Of a DNA stretch of 64,000 nt, positions 10,096 through 19,645 are shown in pieces. Position 1 is the first letter of the stretch. Each line of letters opens with the position of its first letter. The stretch comes from an archaeon (GTDB taxonomy: Archaea; Nanobdellota; Nanobdellia; Pacearchaeales; GW2011-AR1): the NCBI GenBank assembly GCA_018694115.1, contig JABHNB010000015.1, forward strand, positions 54,934 to 118,933. Direction: 5' to 3'. A program made the translations under genes and the position numbers. The notes beneath the pieces are model-generated. The model was not told where the DNA came from, did not search any database, and worked only from the letters and a program-made list of their open reading frames with translations.

Positions 10096-10214
10096 CGATA
10101 AAATTTTATACTTTTTTTGGTTTCTCGACGACAAATTGCAATTTTACAACACAAATGTTTATAAAGAGATTTTGTTTTTTACTGCCATAAGAGAGGTCTT
10201 AACTGATTTTAACT

Positions 10215-12122
10215 ATGGCTGAAAAGAATAAGGAAGGGTATTCCGCAAAGGACATTACTGTACTTGAGGGTCTTGAGGCAGTTAGAAAGCGTCCGGGAAT
10301 GTATATCGGTTCAACCGATAAATATGGTCTTCACCATATGGTTTATGAGGTTTCTGATAACTCTGTAGATGAACATATGGCCGGTGTTGCTACCACAATT
10401 AATATTAGTCTGAATAAGGATGGCTCTGTAACTGTTGAAGATGATGGTCGAGGAATGCCTGTTGATCCACACCCAATTTACAAGAGGCCGGCTATGGAAA
10501 TTATTGTCACGAAATTACATGCAGGAGGAAAGTTTGATAATAAGGCCTATGCTGTTTCTGGAGGTTTGCACGGGGTTGGAATTTCTGTTGTTGCGGCACT
10601 TTCTAAGAATATGACTGTGGAGGTTAAGAAGGGGGGAAAAGTTTATTCTCAGTCTTATAAGATTGGAAAACCAGTTCATGACGTAAAAGTTATTGGAAAA
10701 TGCCCAGCAGGAGTAAGTGGGACAAAAGTTATATTCTTTCCCGATGATACGATCTTTAACACTGTTGATTTTGATTATAAAACTCTATCTACTAGATTTA
10801 GAGAGACTTGCTTTTTGAACGCAGGATTGAAGATTAATTTTTCTGATGTTCGTGGCACTAAGGAAAAGAGTGAGTCATTTCACTACGCCGGCGGATTAAT
10901 CGAATTTGTTAAATGGTTGAATAAGACTCGGAAACCAATCCATGTTAAACCGATTTATTTTAAGAGAGAAGAAGGAAGTACGGTTGCAGAGGTTTCGATT
11001 CAATATAGTGATTCTTATAATGAGAATATACAAGGTTTTGTAAATACTATTAATACGATTGAGGGCGGAACTCATGTTGCTGGACTGAAGTCTGCATTAA
11101 CCAGGGTGATTAATGATTATGGAACTAAGAAAGGGACCCTGAAGAAGGGACAGAAGTTAACTGGGGATGATGTTCGTGAGGGAATCACGGCGGTAATTTC
11201 TTTGAAACTTGCTGAACCTCAATTCGAGGGGCAGACTAAGACCAAATTAGGGAATGGAGAAGTTAAGGGGATTATTGATTCTATGGCGACCTCTGCATTA
11301 AACGATTTCTTTGAAGAGAATCCGAGTGTTGCGAAGGCTATTCTGATTAAGGCTTCGGCTGCTTTGAAGGCTAGGGAAGCTGCTAAGAAGGCTAAGGATT
11401 TAGTTCGGAGGAAAAATGCTCTTGGGGGTTCTGGCCTTCCTGGAAAGTTGGCGGATTGTTCAAGCAAGAAGAAAGAGTTTACTGAGTTATATATTGTTGA
11501 AGGAGATTCGGCAGGGGGTACTGCGAAAGAAGGAAGAGATAGGACAACTCAGGCGATTTTACCTTTGAGGGGAAAAGTTTTGAATGTTGAGAAATCAAAT
11601 CCTGCTAGGGCTCTTGGTAGTGAGCAGATTTCAAATTTGATTACTGCGATTGGGACTGGTGTTGGTGAAGTTTTTGATATTAACAAGTTGCGATATAACA
11701 AAATTATAATTATGACTGACGCAGATGTTGATGGACAACACATCAAGGCTTTGCTTTTGACTTTGTTTTTCAGATATGTTCCCCAATTGATCGAGGCGGG
11801 ACATGTTTTTGTTGCGGTTCCACCATTTTATGTTATCAAGAAAGGAATGAAAAAATACTGGGCTTATTCAAGTGACGAACTAAAGAAAAAATTGGAAACA
11901 ATCGGAAAGGCAGAGGTTGGCCGATTTAAGGGTCTTGGTGAAATGAATGGTGATGAGCTTTGGGATACTGCTATGAATCCTAAGAGTCGAAGGTTGAAAC
12001 AGGTTTCTGTTGAAGATGGTGTTGAAGCTGATGAGACATTTAGTTTATTGATGGGTGATGCAGTTGCACCTCGAAGAGCTTTCATTGAAGAAAATGCAGA
12101 TAAGGCGGAGGTTGATTTGTAA
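10215..12122 (+). CDS. gyrB: DNA gyrase subunit B
   Basis: VRKRPGMYIGS, GLHGVGISVVAALS, YIVEGDSAGGTAKEGRDRTTQAILPLRGKVLNVEK, MTDADVDGQHIKALLLT. Confidence 0.97.
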   Translation: MAEKNKEGYSAKDITVLEGLEAVRKRPGMYIGSTDKYGLHHMVYEVSDNSVDEHMAGVATTINISLNKDGSVTVEDDGRGMPVDPHPIYKRPAMEIIVTKLHAGGKFDNKAYAVSGGLHGVGISVVAALSKNMTVEVKKGGKVYSQSYKIGKPVHDVKVIGKCPAGVSGTKVIFFPDDTIFNTVDFDYKTLSTRFRETCFLNAGLKINFSDVRGTKEKSESFHYAGGLIEFVKWLNKTRKPIHVKPIYFKREEGSTVAEVSIQYSDSYNENIQGFVNTINTIEGGTHVAGLKSALTRVINDYGTKKGTLKKGQKLTGDDVREGITAVISLKLAEPQFEGQTKTKLGNGEVKGIIDSMATSALNDFFEENPSVAKAILIKASAALKAREAAKKAKDLVRRKNALGGSGLPGKLADCSSKKKEFTELYIVEGDSAGGTAKEGRDRTTQAILPLRGKVLNVEKSNPARALGSEQISNLITAIGTGVGEVFDINKLRYNKIIIMTDADVDGQHIKALLLTLFFRYVPQLIEAGHVFVAVPPFYVIKKGMKKYWAYSSDELKKKLETIGKAEVGRFKGLGEMNGDELWDTAMNPKSRRLKQVSVEDGVEADETFSLLMGDAVAPRRAFIEENADKAEVDL

Positions 12123-12397
12123 TGGGAGATAAATTGTCTGGAAATGTAGATTTAAAAAAATTAATGATTGTTTTGAACATGTCTACGGGATTAGAGGACA
12201 CTCAGATGGGACTTCTAGATGAAGATTCCTGGACTATTGATGACGCTAGAGTAGAAAGAATGGGATTGGCCCTTACTGATTTAAGTGCGAGAGGTGTGAC
12301 TGATTCTTCTAATGTTGGCTATTATTCTCGTGCGCTTAAGTATTATATGCTGAACGAAAAAAATACTAATTATGAGATTGGGAGGCTTGTTGCATAA
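12122..12397 (+). CDS. Hypothetical protein within the gyrase operon
   Basis: Overlaps gyrB stop and the next gene's start; no family recognised. Confidence 0.6.
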   Translation: MGDKLSGNVDLKKLMIVLNMSTGLEDTQMGLLDEDSWTIDDARVERMGLALTDLSARGVTDSSNVGYYSRALKYYMLNEKNTNYEIGRLVA

Positions 12398-12672
12398 TGG
12401 TAAGGAAGAAAGGCAGGGCTGGGACTAAGGTTAAGCCAGTGAAAAAAATCAAAGCATACTTTTGTCCTCAATGCGGAAGTGTAAGAGTTTATCATCCAAT
12501 GGGTGTCACCAATCTTTTTGGAATCATCCCCGGATGGAAGTGTAAGGATTGTGGATTTAAGGCGATGATGTTCCCATTGGGAATTGTTGATGCAGATAAA
12601 TTAAATAAAAAGAAAAAGGGAGGCGCCGCTCGGCGTACCCCAAAATTGCGTAGTAAGGGGGCTAAAAAATAA
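12397..12672 (+). CDS. Zinc-ribbon protein with basic tail
   Basis: CPQCGS...CKDCG pair and Lys/Arg-rich C-terminus; overlaps flanking genes. Confidence 0.65.
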   Translation: MVRKKGRAGTKVKPVKKIKAYFCPQCGSVRVYHPMGVTNLFGIIPGWKCKDCGFKAMMFPLGIVDADKLNKKKKGGAARRTPKLRSKGAKK

Positions 12673-15275
12673 TGGCAGAAGAAGAAATTATTGAAGCGGA
12701 AGGAGTTCAAGAGATCGAGAATCTTAGTGAAGCTGAGGCTGAGGCAGCTGAGGCGCTCAAGAAAAAAGAAGAACTTACTGCAAGTGTTCAGGCAAAAGAA
12801 TTGATCAACGCAGAAATTTCTAGTGAGATGAGGGATGCTTATCTTAATTATGCAATGTCGGTTATTGTGGCTAGGGCTTTGCCTTCTGCTGAAGATGGTT
12901 TGAAACCGGTTCATCGGAGAATTATTTGGGCAATGAATGAAGCAGGAGTTTATCACAATAAACAGACAAAGAAATCGGCAGCTATTGTTGGAGATACTAT
13001 GGGTCATTATCATCCCCACGGTGATGCTTCTATCTATGATGCTATGGTTCGTATGGCTCAGAGTTGGTCTTTGAGATATCCATTGGTTATTGGTCAGGGT
13101 AACTTTGGTTCTATGGATGGAGATCGTGCTGCAGCGTACAGGTATACTGAAGCTAAGATGGAAAAGATAACTATGGAGCTTTTGAAGGATGTTGATAAGA
13201 AGACTGTTGAGATGATGCCTAATTATTCTAATACTAAGGAGGAACCTGTTGTTCTTCCAGGTAGAATTCCTACCCTTTTACTGAACGGAGCTGCGGGTAT
13301 TGCGGTTGGAATGGCTACAAATATTCCGCCACACAATTTGAACAATGTTTGTGATGCCATCCTTACTTATCTAGAGAATACTAACTGTGAAGATAAAGAA
13401 TTGATTAAAGCCATTAAAGCTCCTGATTTTCCAACTGGCGGAACTGTTTCTGGAGAGATCAAACAGGTTTATACTGAGGGTAAGGGTAGATTGATCATTG
13501 AGGGTAAGACTGAGATTGAAGAACCAAAGAAGGCTTCGGGCAAAACAAAGATTATAATTACTGAAATTCCTTATCAGGTTAACAAGTCTTCATTAGTTGA
13601 GCAGATTGCTATGCTTGTTAGGGATAAGAGGTTGCCGGATGTTTCTGATATTCGGGATGAGTCTTCTAAGGGGAAGGTCAGGGTTGTAGTTGAGTTAAGA
13701 AGGGGAAGTGAGCCAAGGTTTAGTTTGAATAGGTTGTATAAATATACAAATCTCAGGACTAGTTTTAATGCTAATATGTTGGCACTTTTTGGAAGGATTC
13801 CTAAATTGTTTACTCTTAGAGATTATATTAAGACTTATGTGGGCCATAGGCAAAGTGTAATTAGAAAAACTAAGGAATTTGATTTGGATAAGGCTGAGAA
13901 GAGACTGCATATTGTTGATGGGTTATTGATTGCTCAGAAAAATATTGATGCGGTCGTTAAACTGATTAGAGCTGCTAAGTCCAAGAGTGATGCTGCACAA
14001 AAGTTGAAATTGCAGTATAAACTTTCAGATAAGCAGGTTGATGCTATACTTGAGATGAAGTTACACCAGTTGACTGCTCTTGAATTTGATAAGTTAAAGA
14101 ATGAAGAGAGGGATTTGAAGAAAACTATAGAAGATTTGAAGAAGATCCTTGGGGATGAGAAATTGATCTTGAGGATTATCAAGAAGGATTTAGCAGAGTT
14201 AAAGGATAATTATGGGGATTTCAGAAAGACCAAGATTGTTGGTTCAGCTAAAGAATTGGAAGAGCAAGACCTTGTGGATAAGAAGGATGTTGTTGTAACG
14301 ATTACTGACAAGGGTTATATTAAGAGAATCGATCTGGCTCAATATAAGGAACAGAAGAGGGGAGGAAAGGGAGTAATTGGTTCTGATTTGACTGAAGGTG
14401 ATTTCGTTAAGGAGTTATTGACTTGTTCGACTCATGATTATATGTTGTTCTTCACAGATAAGGGTAAGGTTCACTGGTTGAAGGCATATGAGGTTCCGGC
14501 TTCTGCTAAGAGTGCGAAGGGTAAGGCTATGATCAATCTATTGGCATTGAAGGATGAGAAGGTTACTTCAGTTATCGCAGTCAAAGAGTTTAAGGATTAT
14601 TTGATGATGGCGACTAAGAAGGGTATTGTAAAGAAGATTGAGTTTGCACAGTTCTCAAATCCAAGAAAGGGCGGAATCAAAGCTATGAAGTTGGCGGAGA
14701 ATGAAGATACTTTGATTGGGGTTAAGCCGATTAAGGAAGCTCAGGAAGTTTTACTTGTGACTAAGAAGGGTCAGGCGATTAGATTTAAGTCTAAGGATGT
14801 TCGTGCAATGGGTCGAGCTTCGTATGGTGTTACTGGAATAAAGATGTCTAAGGATGATGAAGTTGTTTCCTTGGAAGTTTTGCCAGAAGGAAAGGAAGCG
14901 GATAAGTTTGCTGTGCTTACTATTACAAAGAAGGGTTATGGAAAGCGAAGTGAGATTAATGATTATAGATTAACTGGACGGGCCGGGAAGGGAGTAATTA
15001 ATATCAAGATCTCGAGTAAGAATGGTGATGTTGTGACTTCTCAGACAGTTAAGGGTAAGGACAATATTATTGTGACTACAAAGAAAGGAATTGTTATTAG
15101 AACTCCGGTTAAGAATATCCGAATCATGGGTCGAGCAACTCAGGGTGTAAGGATGATTAAGCTGAAGGAAGGAGATAGAGTAAGTGATTTGACTAGGGTG
15201 CCTAGTGATGAGGAAGTAGAGAAGATTATTGAGGCAGCAGTTAGTGAACCTGAGAAGGTTGAAGAGAAGAAGTAG
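12672..15275 (+). CDS. gyrA: DNA gyrase subunit A
   Basis: YAMSVIVARALPSAEDGLKPVHRRI, AAYRYTEAKM; C-terminal beta-pinwheel with GyrA-box-like QKRGGKG. Confidence 0.96.
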   Translation: MAEEEIIEAEGVQEIENLSEAEAEAAEALKKKEELTASVQAKELINAEISSEMRDAYLNYAMSVIVARALPSAEDGLKPVHRRIIWAMNEAGVYHNKQTKKSAAIVGDTMGHYHPHGDASIYDAMVRMAQSWSLRYPLVIGQGNFGSMDGDRAAAYRYTEAKMEKITMELLKDVDKKTVEMMPNYSNTKEEPVVLPGRIPTLLLNGAAGIAVGMATNIPPHNLNNVCDAILTYLENTNCEDKELIKAIKAPDFPTGGTVSGEIKQVYTEGKGRLIIEGKTEIEEPKKASGKTKIIITEIPYQVNKSSLVEQIAMLVRDKRLPDVSDIRDESSKGKVRVVVELRRGSEPRFSLNRLYKYTNLRTSFNANMLALFGRIPKLFTLRDYIKTYVGHRQSVIRKTKEFDLDKAEKRLHIVDGLLIAQKNIDAVVKLIRAAKSKSDAAQKLKLQYKLSDKQVDAILEMKLHQLTALEFDKLKNEERDLKKTIEDLKKILGDEKLILRIIKKDLAELKDNYGDFRKTKIVGSAKELEEQDLVDKKDVVVTITDKGYIKRIDLAQYKEQKRGGKGVIGSDLTEGDFVKELLTCSTHDYMLFFTDKGKVHWLKAYEVPASAKSAKGKAMINLLALKDEKVTSVIAVKEFKDYLMMATKKGIVKKIEFAQFSNPRKGGIKAMKLAENEDTLIGVKPIKEAQEVLLVTKKGQAIRFKSKDVRAMGRASYGVTGIKMSKDDEVVSLEVLPEGKEADKFAVLTITKKGYGKRSEINDYRLTGRAGKGVINIKISSKNGDVVTSQTVKGKDNIIVTTKKGIVIRTPVKNIRIMGRATQGVRMIKLKEGDRVSDLTRVPSDEEVEKIIEAAVSEPEKVEEKK

Positions 15276-15316
15276 AGTATAGAATTATTTTTAAAGCTAA
15301 ATATGCTGGATAAATT

Positions 15317-16084
15317 ATGGTTGTAAAAACTATTTCAGATGCATGCGATGCTTTCAAGGTTGCTCAGGAAATGGATTATCATGATGGGGATATTTTTATT
15401 GATAAACTTATTCGCACTGGTATTCCTTTTGAAATGAGTGAGGCTGAAGAAGCTGATACCTACGATCCTCGGTTTAGGCCTTTTTCCGTTAATGAAGCAA
15501 AGGACAGATATGCGACTGATGGGAAAAGTTGTGTAGATCCATTATTTAGGAAATGTTTTGAAGTTTATGATGCTCATAAGAGAGATTTTAAGGATAACGC
15601 TTTTGGAGAGATCTCTGTCCCGATTACTGATTTTACTAATGTTCTTTATTTGACAGAGCGGGCAATAATGGATTCTTGGGATGACGGGATTTTCTTACAA
15701 TCCGATGATAAGATTGGGCTCCCTGATTTTTTTGAAGATTTTTTAATAGCTAGATGTAAGAATTCTCCAGAGAAATTAGGGATTCTTGAACCAGATTGTT
15801 ATGTTGATCCATTGAGCCGGTTAGCGATGCATATTCCTAATTTAAGGAGACTTGGAACGCCTTCAAGGCATGGGGGAGGTATAGGATATTGGGTTTTGAC
15901 TCCAAGAATGGATCTTAAGTTTAATATTAGGGGAGATTCAGGTTTGTTCGGTGAGAGAAATCACGTTGAGGGAACATTGAAGTTAAAAGCGTTTCCTGCA
16001 TCTGAATATAAATTTTGGCAAGGGAAACTTGATGAGTTTATTACTGAAGTTTCTGAGGGAAAAAGAACTAGCTTAAGAAAATAA
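15317..16084 (+). CDS. Hypothetical protein
   Basis: 255-aa open ORF; TTTTTAAAGC upstream. No family recognised. Confidence 0.6.
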   Translation: MVVKTISDACDAFKVAQEMDYHDGDIFIDKLIRTGIPFEMSEAEEADTYDPRFRPFSVNEAKDRYATDGKSCVDPLFRKCFEVYDAHKRDFKDNAFGEISVPITDFTNVLYLTERAIMDSWDDGIFLQSDDKIGLPDFFEDFLIARCKNSPEKLGILEPDCYVDPLSRLAMHIPNLRRLGTPSRHGGGIGYWVLTPRMDLKFNIRGDSGLFGERNHVEGTLKLKAFPASEYKFWQGKLDEFITEVSEGKRTSLRK

Positions 16085-16090
16085 ATATCT

Positions 16091-16615
16091 CTAAGGTTGG
16101 ATTGAATCAGGTTTCTTTACAATTTTCTTTGCGACTTTTTCTGCAATTTCTTCTTTTTTTCTCCTGATGGTATAAACCTTTGGAGATTTTCCACTTGCCT
16201 TTTTCTTCTTAGTGGATGTTATGAAAACATTGAGTGCTACATCTATGGCGTAGGCTAATATAAGGTAAATTGCCATGTCTATAATTAATGCCCAGATATT
16301 AATTGGAATGGCTTCTGGATCTGCTAAGTCGAATACTAAGAACTTCATTGGAAGTCCAACAGCTAATTCGATATCGATATTTCCTGCGAAGAGCGATCCT
16401 AGGGGAAATTGTGCGATTCCAATGATAATAACTAAAATAAAAATTACTCCAAATGCATAGCTAAATTTTTTTGTTGGTGTTAGCTCTTTTGGAATTGAAC
16501 TGCCGACGATTTTCCAAAGAGATTCTTTTGGCCCTACATATTTGTAATCTATTTTATTTTTTTGGGGAGTAGTTGCTTGAGCGGGATTTGAGACTGGTAT
16601 CACTTCTTTTTCCAT
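16091..16615 (-). CDS. Hypothetical membrane protein
   Basis: Two hydrophobic segments and a Lys-rich C-terminus. Confidence 0.55.
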   Translation of the reverse strand: MEKEVIPVSNPAQATTPQKNKIDYKYVGPKESLWKIVGSSIPKELTPTKKFSYAFGVIFILVIIIGIAQFPLGSLFAGNIDIELAVGLPMKFLVFDLADPEAIPINIWALIIDMAIYLILAYAIDVALNVFITSTKKKKASGKSPKVYTIRRKKEEIAEKVAKKIVKKPDSIQP

Positions 16616-16700
16616 ATCATTCTTAGGGAGAGTTGTTTTATAAATTCTTCTTTAGAAAGCTTTTAATAGTCTCTTAATTGATTAAAAATAGGGTGAAAAC

Positions 16701-16714
16701 CCCAGAATTCTGGG
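16701..16714. promoter_or_regulatory. Perfect 14-bp palindrome CCCAGAATTCTGGG upstream of the sigma-like gene
   Basis: Read directly; ends 10 nt before the ATG at 16725. Confidence 0.45.
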
Positions 16715-16724
16715 AATAAATTCA

Positions 16725-17639
16725 ATGGGACGTCGAAGAAAAGTCAGTAACACGGAATTTGAACCTTATTTTACTTGGAAAGGAAAACGTCCATCTTGGA
16801 AGGAACAGAAGAAAATGTTTATTGAATTGGGCAAGAATAAAACTGTTACAAATCTTAAATATCATGATCGAGGGATTGTTGAGTGTGCTGGGCGAACTGC
16901 CGAGATTTATGGATTTCCAAAGAAAATTTCTTGTAAGGTTGGAACTTTGGTTAATAGGATAGATAAAATGGGGGCTCTTAGTGAATATCAGGAAATGAAA
17001 GGCGGCGGAAGAATAACTGTAAATGATGGAGCATCGATCTACAAAATGGGGGGAGAAAAGAAGAGTCAGAATATTTGGTGTTTTTCTGAGCGGGGCGTTA
17101 AGTTATTTGGGGATCTAATTGAAATGAATCAGCCGATGGTTGCTTCACAAGTTAGTTATTCTATTTTGAGATTCGGAGGGGATTTAGATGATTTGATGCA
17201 AATTGGAAATATGGCTATGATGCATGCGGCTCGAAAATTTAATCCAAAATTTGGGTATGTATTTAGTACTTATGCTGTTCAAGCTATGAGAACTTCCTTT
17301 GCGAGGAAAGGGAAAAAGAAAAAAGCTCTACTTGTTGATGATATTTCCATTGACATGGGATCTAGCGGGGAAAAGGGAAGTCTTTTTGATATTATTCCTG
17401 ATAGTTCTAGGAATCAAAATACGAGTCTTGATGATTATGATCTTTGGGATAGGTTGTCTTGGGAAATCAGTGATGAGCAAGAAAGCGCTCTTCTTATGTA
17501 TCTTGGACAGGGAAAAACATTAGAAGAGACTGGGGAACTTTTAGGAATCAGTAAGGAATGGGTCAGAAAGCTCAATAAAGAGGCAATAGAAATAATGAAA
17601 GAGAAGGCTCGTGATTTAGGGGAATTAGTTTCTAATTAA
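16725..17639 (+). CDS. Sigma-70 family-like protein (region 2 and region 4 similarity) with an uncharacterised N-terminal domain
   Basis: DLDDLMQIGNMAMMHAARKFNPKFGYVFSTYAVQAMRTSFAR resembles sigma region 2; ISDEQESALLMYLGQGKTLEETGELLGISKEWVRKLNKEAIEIMKEK resembles region 4 HTH. Confidence 0.8.
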   Translation: MGRRRKVSNTEFEPYFTWKGKRPSWKEQKKMFIELGKNKTVTNLKYHDRGIVECAGRTAEIYGFPKKISCKVGTLVNRIDKMGALSEYQEMKGGGRITVNDGASIYKMGGEKKSQNIWCFSERGVKLFGDLIEMNQPMVASQVSYSILRFGGDLDDLMQIGNMAMMHAARKFNPKFGYVFSTYAVQAMRTSFARKGKKKKALLVDDISIDMGSSGEKGSLFDIIPDSSRNQNTSLDDYDLWDRLSWEISDEQESALLMYLGQGKTLEETGELLGISKEWVRKLNKEAIEIMKEKARDLGELVSN

Positions 17640-17642
17640 TCT

Positions 17643-18860
17643 TTAGTTAATTGAACCGAATCCGATTAATCTCCAGTGTCCATTAAGATTTCTTGCGATT
17701 CCGATTGATTCACCCTTAAGCGGGACGATTGGAATTTTTAATGATAGATCCGCCTTTTCTTTGTCTGATTTTATTACTTGTCCAACAGTGATTGAAGTAT
17801 TTACACTTAACATAAGCATTTCGTTTGGTTTAAGGTTATCAACTTTTTCATGAGCTTCTGTTCCAAGAACTTTATCGAAAAGCTCAAATTTCATTGTTAT
17901 CTTATCTGTTATTTCTGGGAGTTCTCCTTCTTTTGATGCAATGCTTCCGGAAAGTGCATCTGACTTTGTTAGACTTGGATCAAGTTCTGTCTCTATTGCT
18001 AATGATCCTCCAGGTCCTGCTTCAGTTATCTGGTATTCTCCTTTTTGCATTGAAACTATCTTTGATCTGACTGTTTTGTAATGGTATTGATTTTGTTTTT
18101 TATAGGAATATCCGGGTTTTATTTCAATTATATCTCCGACCTTTAATGTTCCTTGTTTAAGCGCTCCCCCAAGAACTCCTCCATGTAATTTTGAGATATC
18201 TGTTCCGGGTTTATTAATATCAAAACTTCTTGCAACTAGGAAAATTGGTTTTTCATCTTTTTCTGGTTTTGAAACTTCGATATTACAAAGAGTTTCAAGA
18301 ACCTTATCCAAGTTAACTCCCTGTTGTGCAGAGGTTGGAATAATTGGAGAATCTTCAGCGATTGTTCCCTTAACGAATTCTTTTATTGTTTTGTAGCTTT
18401 CAAGGGCTTGTTCTTTTGATACTAGATCAATTTTATTCTGAACAATGATCACGTTCTTAATTTTCTTTGCTGTTAGTGCTACTAGGTGTTCTTGTGTTTG
18501 TGGTTTTATTCCCTCATTTGCTGCGATAACTAGGATTGCTGCATCCATAATTGCGGATCCCGAAAGCATTGTTGCCATAAGCATTTCATGTCCTGGCGCA
18601 TCCACGAATGTAATATACCTTTTTGGAGTTCCTTCTGAATCTTTATCAACTGACAGTTTTTTTGTTTTTGGATCTTCACGAACGATTGCATCGGCATAAC
18701 CTAACTTGATGGTGATTCCTCGCTTTAGTTCTTCAGAATGTGTGTCTGCCCATCTTCCGGATAGTTTGTAGAGCAGAGTTGTCTTACCATGATCGATATG
18801 TCCGACTATCCCTACGTTGATTGTGTCTATCTTTGAGATATCTACTTTTTCTTTTGCCAT
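17643..18860 (-). CDS. eif2g: Translation initiation factor aIF2 subunit gamma
   Basis: NVGIVGHIDHGKTTLLYKLSG, VDAPGHEMLMATMLSGSAIMDAAILVIAANE, VQNKIDLV. Confidence 0.96.
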   Translation of the reverse strand: MAKEKVDISKIDTINVGIVGHIDHGKTTLLYKLSGRWADTHSEELKRGITIKLGYADAIVREDPKTKKLSVDKDSEGTPKRYITFVDAPGHEMLMATMLSGSAIMDAAILVIAANEGIKPQTQEHLVALTAKKIKNVIIVQNKIDLVSKEQALESYKTIKEFVKGTIAEDSPIIPTSAQQGVNLDKVLETLCNIEVSKPEKDEKPIFLVARSFDINKPGTDISKLHGGVLGGALKQGTLKVGDIIEIKPGYSYKKQNQYHYKTVRSKIVSMQKGEYQITEAGPGGSLAIETELDPSLTKSDALSGSIASKEGELPEITDKITMKFELFDKVLGTEAHEKVDNLKPNEMLMLSVNTSITVGQVIKSDKEKADLSLKIPIVPLKGESIGIARNLNGHWRLIGFGSIN

Positions 18861-18914
18861 GTAATTGATTAAGAAATCGGGTTTAAAAGTTTATTCTTCT
18901 CTTAGATCGTACTT

Positions 18915-19562
18915 TTATTCCGGTTTGATTACTTGTTCTTCACTTGCGATTCTTTTGCTTAGGGTGAGAACTTTTCCAATGAAATCTGCAAATCTCATAA
19001 TTAGTTCTAGAACGACTATGAAAAGTAAATAGTATGGGACATTGGAGAATAATGATGGGATCTCTCCGAATCTGGAGATAAGTGAAGCTGCGTCAAAGAA
19101 TCCGGGTTTTGTTATTGCAATTGCTATTAGTGTGAACGGAAGCATCTTTGCAAGGTCTCTTGAAAGATTTTCACTCACATATGCCGTTACTCTAACTGAT
19201 GCGACAAGAGCTGCAGAGATTAATAGGATTGTCGATGCATCCATTCCCTCAGCGAGAACTAAAATTAAAATTGCTAGAACCGCAAACCAGAAGAAAGTTA
19301 CAACGGGGAGGATAATTAAGTATTCTGCGATATAAAATAGGGTTGCAAAAGCTTTTGAGATTCCTGCACTAATTCCTTCACCATATTTTGATAGGTTCAA
19401 TTCTATGATATTTTTCTTTGCTAAGAATTTATAGAAGTAATATACGAATACAGAATAGATTACGATAACTGCGGTGAAGAATAGTAGTGTGAATAATAAT
19501 CCTGACTCTCCAATTGCAAATCCGCCTAAGAATTTCGTTGTTTCACCTATCACCTCTACCAT
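18915..19562 (-). CDS. Hypothetical polytopic membrane protein
   Basis: Several hydrophobic segments. Confidence 0.55.
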   Translation of the reverse strand: MVEVIGETTKFLGGFAIGESGLLFTLLFFTAVIVIYSVFVYYFYKFLAKKNIIELNLSKYGEGISAGISKAFATLFYIAEYLIILPVVTFFWFAVLAILILVLAEGMDASTILLISAALVASVRVTAYVSENLSRDLAKMLPFTLIAIAITKPGFFDAASLISRFGEIPSLFSNVPYYLLFIVVLELIMRFADFIGKVLTLSKRIASEEQVIKPE

Positions 19563-19645
19563 GATTGAATTAAGTGATTGTTGTTTTTAAGTACTTCTAT
19601 TTCTCTATCCAAAACTCTTAAAACCCCTCTTTTTCTTTTTTATAC

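Noticed and set aside
12492-13019. 175-aa minus-strand ORF across the zinc-ribbon gene and gyrA start
   Set aside because: Antisense to two well-supported genes; no recognisable motif.
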